Shown here: piece after piece, positions 18,602 to 27,655 of the stretch | Numbering within the stretch: position 1 is the first letter of the stretch | How the letters are laid out: each line of letters starts with the position of its first letter | NCBI RefSeq assembly: GCF_000515115.1 | Contig: NZ_AZXF01000024.1 | Span: 189-64,188 of the forward strand | Length of the DNA stretch: 64,000 bases | Direction: 5' to 3' | From: Nocardiopsis sp. CNT312 | GTDB lineage: Bacteria > Actinomycetota > Actinomycetes > Streptosporangiales > Streptosporangiaceae | Made by a program: the position numbers and the translations under genes | Notes under the pieces: model-generated | Seen by the model: only the letters and a program-made list of their open reading frames with translations | The model's database searches: none | Told to the model about the DNA's origin: nothing

Positions 18602-20893
18602 TCAGCCGCCGCACCCCAGAACCTCGTCCAGCAATCTCAGGGCCCCGGACTTGCTCAACGGCTCGTTCCCGGTCCCGCACTTGGGCGACTGGATGCACGA
18701 CGGGCACCCCCGGTCGCACTCGCAGTCGGCGATCACCGCACGGGTGGCGTCCAGCCAAGCGCGGGCGGCCGCGTAACCGCGCTCGGCGAACCCGGCTCCG
18801 CCCTCGTAGCCGTCGTAGACGAAGACCGTGAGCAGCCCGGTGTCCCCGTGCAGTGCGGTCGACACTCCACCGATGTCGGACCGGTCGCAGGTGGCCAGGA
18901 GCGGCAGCAGGCCGATGGAGGCGTGCTCGGCGGCGTGGGCCGCGCCGAGCAGCCCCACCTCCTCCTTGCGCAGCCGCTCCTCCCCCTCGGCCGGCAGGGT
19001 CCACCACACCGCGCGGGTGTGCAGCGTCCGCTCCGGGAGGTCCAGCGGCTGCTCCCCCAGTACCGCCCCCGTCCGGACGTCCCGCCGGAGGAACCCCACC
19101 ACCCGGCGCACCACCTCGACCTCGCCGAAGTGGACGGCCGCCCCGCTCGGCCAGGTCTCCCTCCGCCGGACGGAGGTGACCGTGATGTCGGTGGTGTCGC
19201 GCGCCCAGGTACGGTACGGCGGCTCCTCCGGGCCCACCAGGGCGACACCCTCCTCCAAATCCAGCTCAGCCACCAGGTAGGTCCGGCCCTGGTGCAGGTA
19301 CACCGCGCCGGGGTGCACCGTGCCGTGCGCCGCCGCCTCGTCGATCTCCCCGAGCAACTGTCCGCTGCCCGTGTCGATGATCCGTACCGGCGAACCGCCC
19401 GAACCCCGAATATCGGCGAGGTCACTTGCCCTTTCATTGCTCGTCCAGAACCACCCTCGCGGCCGTCTTCTCAGAAGTCTCCGCTCGACGAGATCATCGA
19501 GCCGCTCCCGCGTCGTCGGTCCGAACAAAGCGGCGTCGTCCTGGGTAACCGGTAGTTCCTGGGCGGCCGCGCACAGGTGGGGATCGAGAATGTGCGGGTT
19601 TTCCGGGTCAAGGACGGTCACCTCGACAGAGCGACCGAAAATCGACTCCGGATGGTGGGCGAGATAGGTGTCCAGCGGATCGTCACGCGCGATGAAGACC
19701 GCCAGCGCGTCCTCGCCGCGCCGCCCCGCACGGCCCGCCTGCTGCCACAGGGAGGCCAGCGTCCCCGGCCAACCCGCGATGAGTACCGCGTCCAGACCGC
19801 TGATGTCCACACCCAGTTCGAGGGCGTTGGTACTCACCAGCCCCAGGAGCTTCCCCGTGCGCAGAGCCTCCTCCAGTTCCCGCCGCTCCGAGGCGAGGTA
19901 TCCGCCCCGGTAGGCGGCCACACGCGCGGCGAGGCGGTGGTCGCCGCGTTCCGACAGCATCCGCTGCGCGGTCAGCGCCACCACTTCCGCCCCCTGCCTG
20001 GAGCGCACGAACACGAGGGTGCGGACCCCGTCGCGTACCAGGTCGGCGAGCATCTCCGCGGCCTGGGAGGAGGCGGTCCTGCGCACCGGGGCGCCGTGCT
20101 CGCCGGTCTCGTCGGTCAACTCCGGCTCCACCAGCGCGACGGACAGCCCGGGACGGGGCGAACCGTCCTCCGTGACCGCCGTGACCCACCTGCCCGTGAG
20201 CCGGCTCGCACTCTCGGCGGGGCTTCCGGACGTGGCCGAGGCCAGGATGAACACCGGCTCCGCGCGGTAGCGGGCACAGATCCGCCGCAGGCGCCTCAGG
20301 ACGAGCGCCACGTGCGAGCCGAACACACCCCGGTAGCGGTGCGACTCGTCGATCACCACGTAGCGCAGCCTGCGCAGGAAGCGCGTCCACGCCCCGTGCC
20401 GGGGCAGGATGCCGTAGTGGAGCATGTCCGGGTTGGTCAGCACGTAATCGGCGTGCTCGCGCACCCAGGAGCGCTCCTCGGCAGGGGTGTCCCCGTCGTA
20501 GACGGCGGCGCGCATGTCCGAAAGTCCCAGGTCCGATATCCATCGCAACTGGTCCTGGGCCAGGGCTTTGGCGGGGGAGAGATACAGCACGCTCCCACCG
20601 GTGTCGACCGCCTCCACAGCGGGCATAAGGAAGGCGAGCGACTTCCCCGAGGCGGTTCCTGTGGCTATGATCACATCACTGCCCGAGCGTGCGAGGTCGG
20701 CGGCTGCGGCCTGGTGGGACCACGGTCCCGTGATCCCCCGTTCCGCGAGACGTTCGACCAGGTGGGGGGTGGTCCACCCTGGCCAGGCCCCACTGGCCCC
20801 GTCGCCCGGGGGAACACGCTCGATATGGGTCACCTGTGGGTACCGGGTGTCGTCACGCCACACTCCCGGGAGTGTGGGGCCGGTGTCACTCAT
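18602..20893 (-). CDS. MrfA-type DEAD/DEAH helicase with C-terminal zinc-binding DUF1998-like domain
   Basis: A 763-residue superfamily 2 helicase. Motif I is ATGTASGKS near residue 80, motif II is DESH (VVIDESHRYRG), motif III is SAT, and motif VI is QQAGRAGRRG. Near the C-terminus four cysteines form CECDRGCPSC...KCG, the metal site of MrfA/Hrq1-like helicases, which unwind 3'-5' and help repair mitomycin-type damage in Bacillus. The start ATG is at 20893. It is divergent from bldG with a 235-base gap, a pairing also seen in other actinomycetes. The gene ends in a typical helical tail and is complete. Confidence 0.9.
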   Translation of the reverse strand: MSDTGPTLPGVWRDDTRYPQVTHIERVPPGDGASGAWPGWTTPHLVERLAERGITGPWSHQAAAADLARSGSDVIIATGTASGKSLAFLMPAVEAVDTGGSVLYLSPAKALAQDQLRWISDLGLSDMRAAVYDGDTPAEERSWVREHADYVLTNPDMLHYGILPRHGAWTRFLRRLRYVVIDESHRYRGVFGSHVALVLRRLRRICARYRAEPVFILASATSGSPAESASRLTGRWVTAVTEDGSPRPGLSVALVEPELTDETGEHGAPVRRTASSQAAEMLADLVRDGVRTLVFVRSRQGAEVVALTAQRMLSERGDHRLAARVAAYRGGYLASERRELEEALRTGKLLGLVSTNALELGVDISGLDAVLIAGWPGTLASLWQQAGRAGRRGEDALAVFIARDDPLDTYLAHHPESIFGRSVEVTVLDPENPHILDPHLCAAAQELPVTQDDAALFGPTTRERLDDLVERRLLRRRPRGWFWTSNERASDLADIRGSGGSPVRIIDTGSGQLLGEIDEAAAHGTVHPGAVYLHQGRTYLVAELDLEEGVALVGPEEPPYRTWARDTTDITVTSVRRRETWPSGAAVHFGEVEVVRRVVGFLRRDVRTGAVLGEQPLDLPERTLHTRAVWWTLPAEGEERLRKEEVGLLGAAHAAEHASIGLLPLLATCDRSDIGGVSTALHGDTGLLTVFVYDGYEGGAGFAERGYAAARAWLDATRAVIADCECDRGCPSCIQSPKCGTGNEPLSKSGALRLLDEVLGCGG

Positions 20894-21053
20894 CCGAGAC
20901 CCTCCTCGCTGAACGCGTTCGGCTGATCACGACTCTTCGGCAGGAGACACGGAAGAGCCGGTGGCCAACGGTTTCAGTGTGGCATCTGGGGGAAGGGTGG
21001 CGCGGTGTCATCGTTTTTCTGTGCATCACAGGGAGACGCACTCTGTACCCGTG

Positions 21054-21077
21054 GTTGAATGCGTGCTGGTGGGGTAA
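21054..21077 (+). promoter_or_regulatory. Candidate stress-sigma-type promoter of bldG
   Basis: GTTGAA (21054-21059) and GGGTAA (21072-21077) with 14 bases after GTTG. This resembles the GTTT-N(13-16)-GGGTA pattern of SigB/SigF-type promoters. It ends about 50 bases before the bldG start. bldG in Streptomyces controls such sigma factors, so feedback would make sense, but this is pattern matching only. Confidence 0.35.
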
Positions 21078-21128
21078 CGCCCGGCAGAGACCATTCGCGT
21101 TTATTCGCGGTTCGGCGCTGGAGGACTA

Positions 21129-21476
21129 GTGGACCTGAAGCTTGATCATTACACCGAGGGCGACACCGAGATCGTCGTCGTTGAAGGTGAGATCGATGTC
21201 TATACCGCGCCCCGTCTCCGCGAGCTGCTGATCGACCTGGTCAACAAGGGCAACTTCCACCTCGTGGTCAACATGGAGAAGGTGGAGTTCCTGGACTCGA
21301 CGGGCCTCGGCGTGCTCGTGGGCGGGCTCAAGAGAGTCCGTGCGCACGACGGGACGCTCGACCTGGTCTGCACCCAGGAGCGCATTCTCAAGATCTTCCG
21401 GATCACCGGTCTGACCAAGGTCTTCGGTATCCACGACTCAGTACAGGACGCCATCGACAAGCGTTCGGCGAAGTAG
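21129..21476 (+). CDS. bldG: Anti-sigma factor antagonist BldG (STAS domain)
   Basis: A 115-residue STAS protein. [14 protein letters not shown] and [21 protein letters not shown] are near-identical to Streptomyces BldG as I remember it. The phosphorylated serine is Ser57 (LDSTG), the same number as in BldG. Unphosphorylated BldG binds an anti-sigma factor and frees its sigma partner, controlling aerial growth and stress responses. The start is GTG 21129, after GGAGG. The next gene, 13 bases on, encodes the ATP-binding anti-sigma partner, as in Streptomyces. Confidence 0.93.
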   Translation: MDLKLDHYTEGDTEIVVVEGEIDVYTAPRLRELLIDLVNKGNFHLVVNMEKVEFLDSTGLGVLVGGLKRVRAHDGTLDLVCTQERILKIFRITGLTKVFGIHDSVQDAIDKRSAK

Positions 21477-21489
21477 CCCAGAGAGAGCG

Positions 21490-22044
21490 ATGGCAACCAT
21501 CACGCTCACGATCAGCGCGCTCCCGGCCCACGTGCGGACGGCCCGGCTCATGGCCGCGACCGTCGCACGCCGGGCCGGCATCGCGGCGGCGGCGATCGAC
21601 GAGATCAGGCTGGCGGTCGGTGAGGCGTGTTCCAGGGCGGTGGCCGCGCACAAGGTGCACTGCCCGACACAGCCGATCCTGCTCCAGATGACCGACGGCA
21701 CCAAGACCGCGCCCGGACGGGGCCCCGACGGTGACGCCCCGGCCCCCGCACCGCACACCAACGGGCATACGGTGCAGCGCTTCGAGGTCGTCGTCTCCGA
21801 CCGCGCGCCCGCCAAGGACGCCGACGGAGCCGCCGACCCCGTGAACTCCGTGCTCGACGGGCTCTTCCTCGACAGCGACGACACCCCGCCCGGCGGGATC
21901 TCCGGTTTCTCCCCCGGCTTGGGGCTGGCGGTGATCACCGGGCTCGCGGACGAGGTCAGGATCGACCCCAGCGACCAGGGGACCGTCGTGCGGATGAGCT
22001 GGCCGATGGCGGCCGAGCAGGCGCACGGCCCCAGCTCGAACTAG
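21490..22044 (+). CDS. HATPase-type anti-sigma factor paired with BldG
   Basis: 184 residues of the RsbW-like GHKL kinase fold. An N-box region IDEIRLAVGEACSRAVAAH (residues 37-54) and a G-box FSPGLGLAVITGLADEV (about 136-152) flank a long Pro/Gly/Asp-rich insertion that replaces the central loop. In RsbW-type kinases the N-box has Asn (EACTNA); here Arg49 stands in that place, so Mg-ATP binding or kinase activity may be altered. By position it is the counterpart of the anti-sigma factor that BldG antagonises. It is probably co-transcribed with bldG and ends at a strong terminator. Confidence 0.82.
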   Translation: MATITLTISALPAHVRTARLMAATVARRAGIAAAAIDEIRLAVGEACSRAVAAHKVHCPTQPILLQMTDGTKTAPGRGPDGDAPAPAPHTNGHTVQRFEVVVSDRAPAKDADGAADPVNSVLDGLFLDSDDTPPGGISGFSPGLGLAVITGLADEVRIDPSDQGTVVRMSWPMAAEQAHGPSSN

Positions 22045-22053
22045 AACCGTGTG

Positions 22054-22084
22054 AAGGGGTGCCCCGCTGCGGGGCGCCCCTTTT
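22054..22084 (+). terminator. Rho-independent terminator after the bldG operon
   Basis: A GGGG-T-GCCCCGC / GCGGGGC-G-CCCC hairpin with a single-base loop, followed by TTTT (22081-22084). It also serves the convergent marP gene, whose stop is at 22089. Confidence 0.85.
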
Positions 22085-22088
22085 CGTG

Positions 22089-23288
22089 TCAGTCACAGAC
22101 CTGCGACGACACCTCCGCCGTCGCCGTCAGCCCCGCTCCGGCGTTGGTCGCGACCTCGTCCGCTGTGAGCACGTAGCCGGTCTCGTCCTCGTTCGTGGCC
22201 GCCGCGAACACCACCCCGTACACCGTGCCGTCGGGGGCCAGCAGCGGCCCGCCCGAGTTGCCCGGACGCACCACCGCCCGCACCTGGTAGATCTCCCGGC
22301 TCACCTGCTGCGAGTGGTAGAAGTCCGGCCCCTGGGCCGTCTGGCGGGCCCTCACACGCGCTGGAACGGCCGTGAAGCCGCTGTTGCGGGGGAACCCGGC
22401 CACGACGGCGTCGGCACCCTCGTCGGCCTCTCCGTTGAACTCCAGCGGTGTCAGTTCCAGCCCGGGGACGTCGAGAACGGCCAGGTCCTGCTGCGGGTCG
22501 AACAGCACCAGGGTCGCCTCCAGCTGGTGCCCGTCCCGGGTGACCACCCGCAGGTCCCGGGTGACCCCGGCGACCACGTGGGCGTTGGTCATGATCCGGT
22601 CGTCACCGTAGGCGAACCCGGTCCCCTCCACCCGCCGCTGGCACTCCGGGGCGGTCCCCAGGACCTTGACCACGCTGTGGCTGGCCTCGATGAGTTCGGG
22701 GGTGGTGAGTACCTCGGGGTCGGGCGGCTCCACCTCCGCCAGTTCCCCGGTCCCCAGCCCACTGAACACCTGGGGGAAGTCGCTCTGGTCCACGATCCCC
22801 CGAAAGGTCGTGAACCCGCTGTGCGCCGCCTCGGGCATCACGGCGTCCACCGACTGCAGGATGCGGGAGCCCTGGACCTGGCCGGCGATGAAGGGCAGCG
22901 CCGAGTTGGCCACGGTGCTGCCGATGAACCACGCCACGAGCAGGACCGAGACCCCGCTGACGACCGCGCCGCCGAGGGCGTCGAGGACGCGTGCCGAGTC
23001 CCAGGTGACCCGGTTGCGGACCAAGGTGCCCAGATAGGAGAGCAGGAACTGGCCCAGGGCGGCGGCCAGGAACACCACCGCGATCGCCAGCAGCGCCTGG
23101 CGCCCGGGGTCGGCCACCCACTCCTGGATGTGGCCGGGTGCGGTCAGCGCTGCGAGGACACCACCGCCGACGAACCCCGCAAAACTGAAGACGCCGACGA
23201 TAAGCCCCTGCCTGTAGCCGATCACCGCGAACACCAGCAGCAGGACCATCAGGATCACGTCGAGCACGGTGGCCTCCAAGAGCGTCAC
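22089..23288 (-). CDS. marP: MarP-like membrane serine protease (CvpA-type membrane domain plus trypsin-like domain)
   Basis: 399 residues. Four membrane spans within the first 160 residues form a CvpA-like domain, and an extracytoplasmic trypsin-like protease follows. The triad is visible: His237 (TNAHVV), Asp268 (QQDLAVLD) and Ser345 (GNSGGP). Cys residues at QCD and PECQRR could make the stabilising disulphide described for MarP. In Mycobacterium tuberculosis MarP protects against acid and oxidative stress by cleaving a peptidoglycan hydrolase. The start GTG 23288 overlaps the stop of the NUDIX gene (GTGA), so the two are coupled. Confidence 0.92.
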   Translation of the reverse strand: MTLLEATVLDVILMVLLLVFAVIGYRQGLIVGVFSFAGFVGGGVLAALTAPGHIQEWVADPGRQALLAIAVVFLAAALGQFLLSYLGTLVRNRVTWDSARVLDALGGAVVSGVSVLLVAWFIGSTVANSALPFIAGQVQGSRILQSVDAVMPEAAHSGFTTFRGIVDQSDFPQVFSGLGTGELAEVEPPDPEVLTTPELIEASHSVVKVLGTAPECQRRVEGTGFAYGDDRIMTNAHVVAGVTRDLRVVTRDGHQLEATLVLFDPQQDLAVLDVPGLELTPLEFNGEADEGADAVVAGFPRNSGFTAVPARVRARQTAQGPDFYHSQQVSREIYQVRAVVRPGNSGGPLLAPDGTVYGVVFAAATNEDETGYVLTADEVATNAGAGLTATAEVSSQVCD

Positions 23289-23938
23289 CCGACCGGGCGG
23301 AGACCGTGCGGGGTGGCTTCGAACACGTCAGTGAGACCCTCCCGGTGCCAGGGAAGTTCCCATCCGCCCAGACCGAGGAGGGCGTCGACGACCGCGCCGG
23401 TGAACCCCCACACGAGCATGCCGTCGACACGGAAGCCGGGGCCCCACGCGCCATCACCGCCGTAGCGGACCTGGACCCGGTTCCCTGGGTCGGCGAGGTC
23501 GGCGACGGGCACCCTGGAGACCGCGGCGACCTCGCCGATGTCGACGGGGCGCACGTCACTCGGCCTGCGCCACCAGCCCAGGACGGGAATGACGCGGAAG
23601 TCGCTGAAGGGCAGGTACAGCTCGGGGAGGCGGCCGACCACGTCGATCCCGTCCGGTTCCGCCCCGGTCTCCTCCGCCGCCTCTCGCAGTGCCGCCGCCT
23701 CGGGTGAGGCGTCAGTGGGCTCGATGCGGCCGCCGGGGAAGGCGGGCTGCCCGGAGTGTCTGCGCAGACCCTCGTTGCGCTGGATGAGAAGCAGGTCCGG
23801 CCCCGTCTCCCCCTCACCGAAGAGGACGAGTACGGCCGACTCGCGCCCTCCGGTCTCCGGAGGGCGCATACGGCGGGGGACGGGCATGGTCCTGGCCGAC
23901 TCAGCGAGAGCGGTGAGCCAGCCCGGTGTCGAGTTCAT
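23285..23938 (-). CDS. NUDIX hydrolase, CoA pyrophosphatase type
   Basis: 217 residues. The NUDIX box GGRIEPTDASPEAAALREAAEETG follows the CoA-specific upstream motif LLLIQRNEGLRRHSGQPAFPGG (both given in parts here). Such enzymes split CoA or its derivatives into 3',5'-ADP and phosphopantetheine. The start is the ATG at 23938. It lies between nth and marP on the same strand, an order shared with mycobacteria. No signal peptide, so cytosolic. Confidence 0.87.
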   Translation of the reverse strand: MNSTPGWLTALAESARTMPVPRRMRPPETGGRESAVLVLFGEGETGPDLLLIQRNEGLRRHSGQPAFPGGRIEPTDASPEAAALREAAEETGAEPDGIDVVGRLPELYLPFSDFRVIPVLGWWRRPSDVRPVDIGEVAAVSRVPVADLADPGNRVQVRYGGDGAWGPGFRVDGMLVWGFTGAVVDALLGLGGWELPWHREGLTDVFEATPHGLRPVG

Positions 23939-24081
23939 GAAGGAAACCTGCTCTGGGGGTCGTCACACCGGTTGTGTGGACGGGGCGTGACCGAACCCGT
24001 CCGGGAACGGTGAGTGTGTGCCCACTCACTTGACCAGGGTACAAACCCGCGGCGTCCCCCTGCGGCGCTCGCCCCGAAATC

Positions 24082-24825
24082 TCAGGCGAACGAACGCATA
24101 CGCAGCAGCTTCACGGCGGTGGCCTCGTCGGTGGGCCCCTCCCCGAAGGAGGGGCACCACCGGGCGAGGCCGCACGCCCCGCAGGCCGGCCTGCGGGCGT
24201 GGCAGACCCTGCGCCCGTGCCACACGACGCGGTGCGAGAGCATCGTCCAGTCCCTGGGCGGGAAGAGTGCGGCAATCTCGTGTTCGACCTTCACCGGGTC
24301 CTGTTCCCCGGTCCACCCGAAACGTCGGACAAGACGCCCGAAATGGGTGTCAACCGTGATTCCGGGCACATCAAAGGCATTACCGAGCAGTACGTTTGCC
24401 GTCTTACGCCCAACACCCGGTAGTTTGACCAGGTCGGAGAGGTTTCCAGGAACCTCGCCGCCGTGCTTCTCACACAGGGCCTGAGCCAGACCGATGAGGT
24501 TGCCGGCCTTGGACCTGAAGAAGCCGGTCGAACGGATCAGCTCCTCCAGCTCCTCGCGCCGGGCCGACGCGTAGGCTTCGGCATCGGGGTAGCGCGCGAA
24601 GAGCGCGGGGGTGACCTGGTTGACCCGTTTGTCCGTGCACTGGGCGGACAGGATCGTCGCGACCAGCAGCTCCAGAGGGGTCGTGAAGTTCAGTTCGCAG
24701 TGTGCGTCCGGATACAGCTCGGCGAGCTCCCGGTACATCTTGCGGGCACGGCGGACCAGTGCGAGCCGGCTCTCCCCGGTCGGTGTGACCGGCACCGCAC
24801 TGCCATCTGCTGTCTCACGGGGCAT
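24082..24825 (-). CDS. nth: Endonuclease III (DNA glycosylase/AP lyase)
   Basis: 247 residues. The helix-hairpin-helix [10 protein letters not shown] contains catalytic Lys141. Asp159 lies in [10 protein letters not shown]. The iron-sulphur cluster ligands are Cys208, Cys215, Cys218 and Cys224 (C-x6-C-x2-C-x5-C). It removes oxidised pyrimidines and nicks abasic sites in base-excision repair. The start at ATG 24825 is chosen over GTG 24831 because the family begins here; neither has a strong ribosome site. A long upstream frame was rejected. It is divergent from crp. Confidence 0.95.
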   Translation of the reverse strand: MPRETADGSAVPVTPTGESRLALVRRARKMYRELAELYPDAHCELNFTTPLELLVATILSAQCTDKRVNQVTPALFARYPDAEAYASARREELEELIRSTGFFRSKAGNLIGLAQALCEKHGGEVPGNLSDLVKLPGVGRKTANVLLGNAFDVPGITVDTHFGRLVRRFGWTGEQDPVKVEHEIAALFPPRDWTMLSHRVVWHGRRVCHARRPACGACGLARWCPSFGEGPTDEATAVKLLRMRSFA

Positions 24826-25067
24826 CGTCACAGAATAGGTGCCCCAAGCACTCCGTACCGGCGCTCGGGGAGGGGGAGAGTGGGTCCGGACGAGCGCGGC
24901 ATGGGACTCTCGGGAACCGGGATTATGCCACCGATGCCCGCAAAGCGGCGGGGGGCACCCGGAATGCGGACCGATTCCGACTAAGATCGCATGGGCTGAC
25001 GTCGGCTGTTGTGAGCGTGCGATCTCCCGGCGGACAAGCCGAGGCAACGACCTGGTTTCACAACCGG

Positions 25068-25085
25068 GTGCGACATACGTCACAC
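25068..25085 (+). promoter_or_regulatory. Crp-type binding site upstream of crp
   Basis: GTGCGA, six bases, TCACAC: a match to the TGTGA-N6-TCACA consensus of Crp with one arm mismatch. It ends 32 bases before the crp start codon. This position suggests autoregulation, and possibly an effect on divergent nth. Confidence 0.55.
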
Positions 25086-25117
25086 TGTTGGCGGTCGGGT
25101 TTTTGGGAGGACGAGTA

Positions 25118-25801
25118 GTGGACGAGATCAACGAGGTTCTACGGAAGGCTCCTCTGTTCGAGGCGCTGGGCGAGGAGGACACGGCCGCGCTCCGCTCCTC
25201 GGTCAACGAAGTACGCCTCGGCCGCGGGCAGACCCTGTTCGGGGAGGGCGACGAGGGCGACCGCCTCTACGTGATCCTCAGCGGAAAGGTGAAGCTCACC
25301 CGCACCGCGGTGGACGGCCGCGAGAACCTGCTCAGTGTGCTCGGCCCGAGCGAGATGTTCGGTGAGCTGTCGCTGTTCGACCCGCGCCCGCGCACGGCGA
25401 GCGTCGTCGCGGTCACCGACTCCGTACTGGCCGGCCTGGGACACGACGACCTGCGCCCGTTCCTGTCCAGCCGCCCGCACGTCTCCCTCCAGCTGCTCAA
25501 GGCCCTGGCCGAGCGGCTGCGCCGTACCAACGACGTGATGGCCGACCTGGTCTTCACCGACGTGCCCGGGCGCGTGGCCAAGGCCCTGCTGGAACTCGCC
25601 GACAAGTTCGGCAAGGAGAGCGACGACGGCCTGCACGTGCACCACGACCTCACCCAGGAGGAGCTCGCCCAACTGGTCGGCGCCTCCCGTGAGACGGTGA
25701 ACAAGGCACTGGCCGAATTCGCGCTGCGCGGCTGGCTGCGGATCGAGGCCAAGGCCGTGGTCCTGCTCGACGTCGAGCGCATGCGCCGCCGCGCCCGCTA
25801 G
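25118..25801 (+). CDS. crp: Crp/Fnr-family cAMP receptor protein
   Basis: A 227-residue transcription factor. The cyclic-nucleotide pocket motif [15 protein letters not shown] spans residues 81-95, with the phosphate-binding Arg92 and Thr/Ser neighbours as in Crp. A C-terminal helix-turn-helix contains [20 protein letters not shown]. Actinobacterial Crp (Rv3676 type) controls carbon use, germination and, in Streptomyces, antibiotic timing. The GTG start at 25118 has GGGAGGACGA upstream. The gene is divergent from nth with the same partner order as mycobacteria and Streptomyces. Confidence 0.95.
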   Translation: MDEINEVLRKAPLFEALGEEDTAALRSSVNEVRLGRGQTLFGEGDEGDRLYVILSGKVKLTRTAVDGRENLLSVLGPSEMFGELSLFDPRPRTASVVAVTDSVLAGLGHDDLRPFLSSRPHVSLQLLKALAERLRRTNDVMADLVFTDVPGRVAKALLELADKFGKESDDGLHVHHDLTQEELAQLVGASRETVNKALAEFALRGWLRIEAKAVVLLDVERMRRRAR

Positions 25802-25895
25802 GTGTAGTGACCTGACAAGGTGAGGACCGCGTCGCCTGGTGGCCGCTACCTCCTCGGGGTAGGCGGCCACGGCGCTGTCCGGAGCCACCCGCCGA

Positions 25896-26702
25896 TCAGA
25901 GCTCGACCTCCTCGGGGAGCTCACCGTGCTGTTCGAGGTAGCGCAGTTGGGCGCGCACGGACGAGTGCGCGGCCAGACGAATCTTCTCGGAGATGTCCGG
26001 GTAGACCTTGTCGACGATCTCCCCGGTACTGGCCGCCCCCGATCTCAGGGCGACCCGCACCTGCTCCAGTCGCGACTCCCGGTGGTCGATGTAGGAGCTG
26101 AGCACCGCGTGCGGGGAGGAGAGAACCGGACCGTGCCCGGGCAGCAGCGTCCGCACCCGGTACTCGCGCACAAGGTCCCGCAGCCGGTACAGCGAGTCCA
26201 TGTAGGGGGCCAGGCCGTCGTCACCGTCGATCACCGGCGTCCCGTGGCCGAGGACGGTGTCACCGGTCAGAAGGGTGTCGTCGGACTCCAGCAACAGGCA
26301 CACGGAGTCGTCGGTGTGTCCCGGCGTGGCGATCACCCGCAGTTCCAGACCGTCCACGGAGATCACCTCCCCGTCCTCCAACCCGGCTCCGCCCACCCGC
26401 ATCCGCGGGTCGACGGCGTGGACCGGGGCGCCGGTCAGCTCCGAGAAGTAACGGATCCCCCCGGTGTGGTCGTCGTGCCGGTGGGTCACCAGGGACATGG
26501 TTACCTGAGCGCCCTGCTCCTGCACCATGCGCGCCACGCGCTCCAGGTGGCGCTCCTCGTGCGGGCCGGGATCCACGACCACGACGCCGCGCGCCCCCGG
26601 CTCCCGCAGGAGCCAGGTGTTGGTCCCCTCCAACGTCATCGGGCCGGGGTTGGGGCAGAGCACGCAGCTCGCGCGCAGTGTTCCGGAACCGTCGATCCTC
26701 AT
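25896..26702 (-). CDS. MBL-fold metallohydrolase (LACTB2-like)
   Basis: 268 residues. The metal motif THRHDDHTGG (HxHxDH), downstream ATPGHTDDS, GDTVLGHG and a final GHGP give the complete dinuclear zinc site. The C-terminal 60 residues form a winged-helix-like domain (TGEIVDKVYPDISEKIRLAAHSSVRAQL, split), as in LACTB2-type proteins that act as single-strand RNA endonucleases in mitochondria. Whether this one acts on RNA is not known. The start ATG at 26702 has GAGGTG upstream. It ends convergently with crp. Confidence 0.88.
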   Translation of the reverse strand: MRIDGSGTLRASCVLCPNPGPMTLEGTNTWLLREPGARGVVVVDPGPHEERHLERVARMVQEQGAQVTMSLVTHRHDDHTGGIRYFSELTGAPVHAVDPRMRVGGAGLEDGEVISVDGLELRVIATPGHTDDSVCLLLESDDTLLTGDTVLGHGTPVIDGDDGLAPYMDSLYRLRDLVREYRVRTLLPGHGPVLSSPHAVLSSYIDHRESRLEQVRVALRSGAASTGEIVDKVYPDISEKIRLAAHSSVRAQLRYLEQHGELPEEVEL

Positions 26703-26763
26703 CGCACCTCGCTCACTCGCCGGGGCCGAACCGGACCGTGTGGGCGCCGTGGCGCGGGGTCCC

Positions 26764-27600
26764 TCAGGAGGTCTTCTTCGGTCGGGGCAGGGGATAGCGG
26801 GACCCGTCCGGGGCCACGACCCAGAGGTGGCCGTCGATCTCCCGAACATCCGGTTCAAAAGGGACGATATCCCGTTGAACGCGGCGTACACCTGCCAGGG
26901 TGCGACAGGCGGCCAACTGGGCGCACGAGAACAGGGTGGGCGGCAGCATCGACAGCCGCCCCGCCTCCCAGTCGGCGGGGACGGCCGCGGGGTCGGCCCA
27001 ACGGATGGCGTCGGCCTCCCCGCCCACGTCGCGGGGCACCTGTCCGGGCGGCGGTTCGGCGACGAAGAACCAGGTGTCGAAGCGCTTGGGCTCCGTTCTG
27101 GGGGTGATCCAGCGGGACCAGGCACGCAGCCACTCCGACCGCAGCACCAGGCCGCGCCGCGCAAGCACCTCCGTGAAGGAGCGGGAGCGGTCGATCAGTC
27201 CCAGCCGGTCCCGCTCCCACTCCTCGGTGGAGGTGTCGAGGGTGATCGGTTCCCCCTCGGCCCGTCCGGGCCTGCCCGCGAGCAGGACGCCGGTCTCCTC
27301 GAACGTCTCGCGGACCGCAGCGCACACGAGCGCCCGTGCGGTGCGCACGTCCGTGCCCAGAGTCCCAGCCCAGTCCCGCGGGGAGGGCCCCGTCCAGGGC
27401 AGGCCCCCGTCGGCGTCGCGCTCGTCGACCCCGCCTCCGGGGAAGACGTGGGCCCCCGGGGCGAACCCCATGGAGCGCACCCGGCGCATGAGCAGGACCT
27501 CCAGGCCCTCCCCGCCCTCGCGCTCCGCGGAGCGGAGCAGCATCACCGTGGCCGCGGGCCTGGCTTCGGGGGCACCCCGCGGCGCCTGTTCGACGGACAT
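26764..27600 (-). CDS. NUDIX hydrolase, NUDT19-like
   Basis: 278 residues with an N-terminal substrate loop (VLLMRRVRSMGFAPGAHVFPGGGVDE, split). The NUDIX helix is displaced by an insertion and reads AAVRETFEETGVLLAG, the arrangement seen in NUDT19/acyl-CoA-type NUDIX proteins. Substrate not known. The start ATG is at 27600. It sits between the MBL-fold gene and ridA on the same strand and probably belongs to one operon running from DUF4177 leftward. Confidence 0.8.
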   Translation of the reverse strand: MSVEQAPRGAPEARPAATVMLLRSAEREGGEGLEVLLMRRVRSMGFAPGAHVFPGGGVDERDADGGLPWTGPSPRDWAGTLGTDVRTARALVCAAVRETFEETGVLLAGRPGRAEGEPITLDTSTEEWERDRLGLIDRSRSFTEVLARRGLVLRSEWLRAWSRWITPRTEPKRFDTWFFVAEPPPGQVPRDVGGEADAIRWADPAAVPADWEAGRLSMLPPTLFSCAQLAACRTLAGVRRVQRDIVPFEPDVREIDGHLWVVAPDGSRYPLPRPKKTS

Positions 27601-27655
27601 CCTGCCCTCCTGCTCCGGACGGTCGCGCCGCGGACCGGGTTCGTCGGACGGCCGG

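Noticed and set aside
22059-23465. 468-codon open frame on the plus strand
   Set aside because: Antisense to marP, which has a complete catalytic triad and membrane domain; His/Gly/Pro-rich translation is typical of GC-rich shadows.
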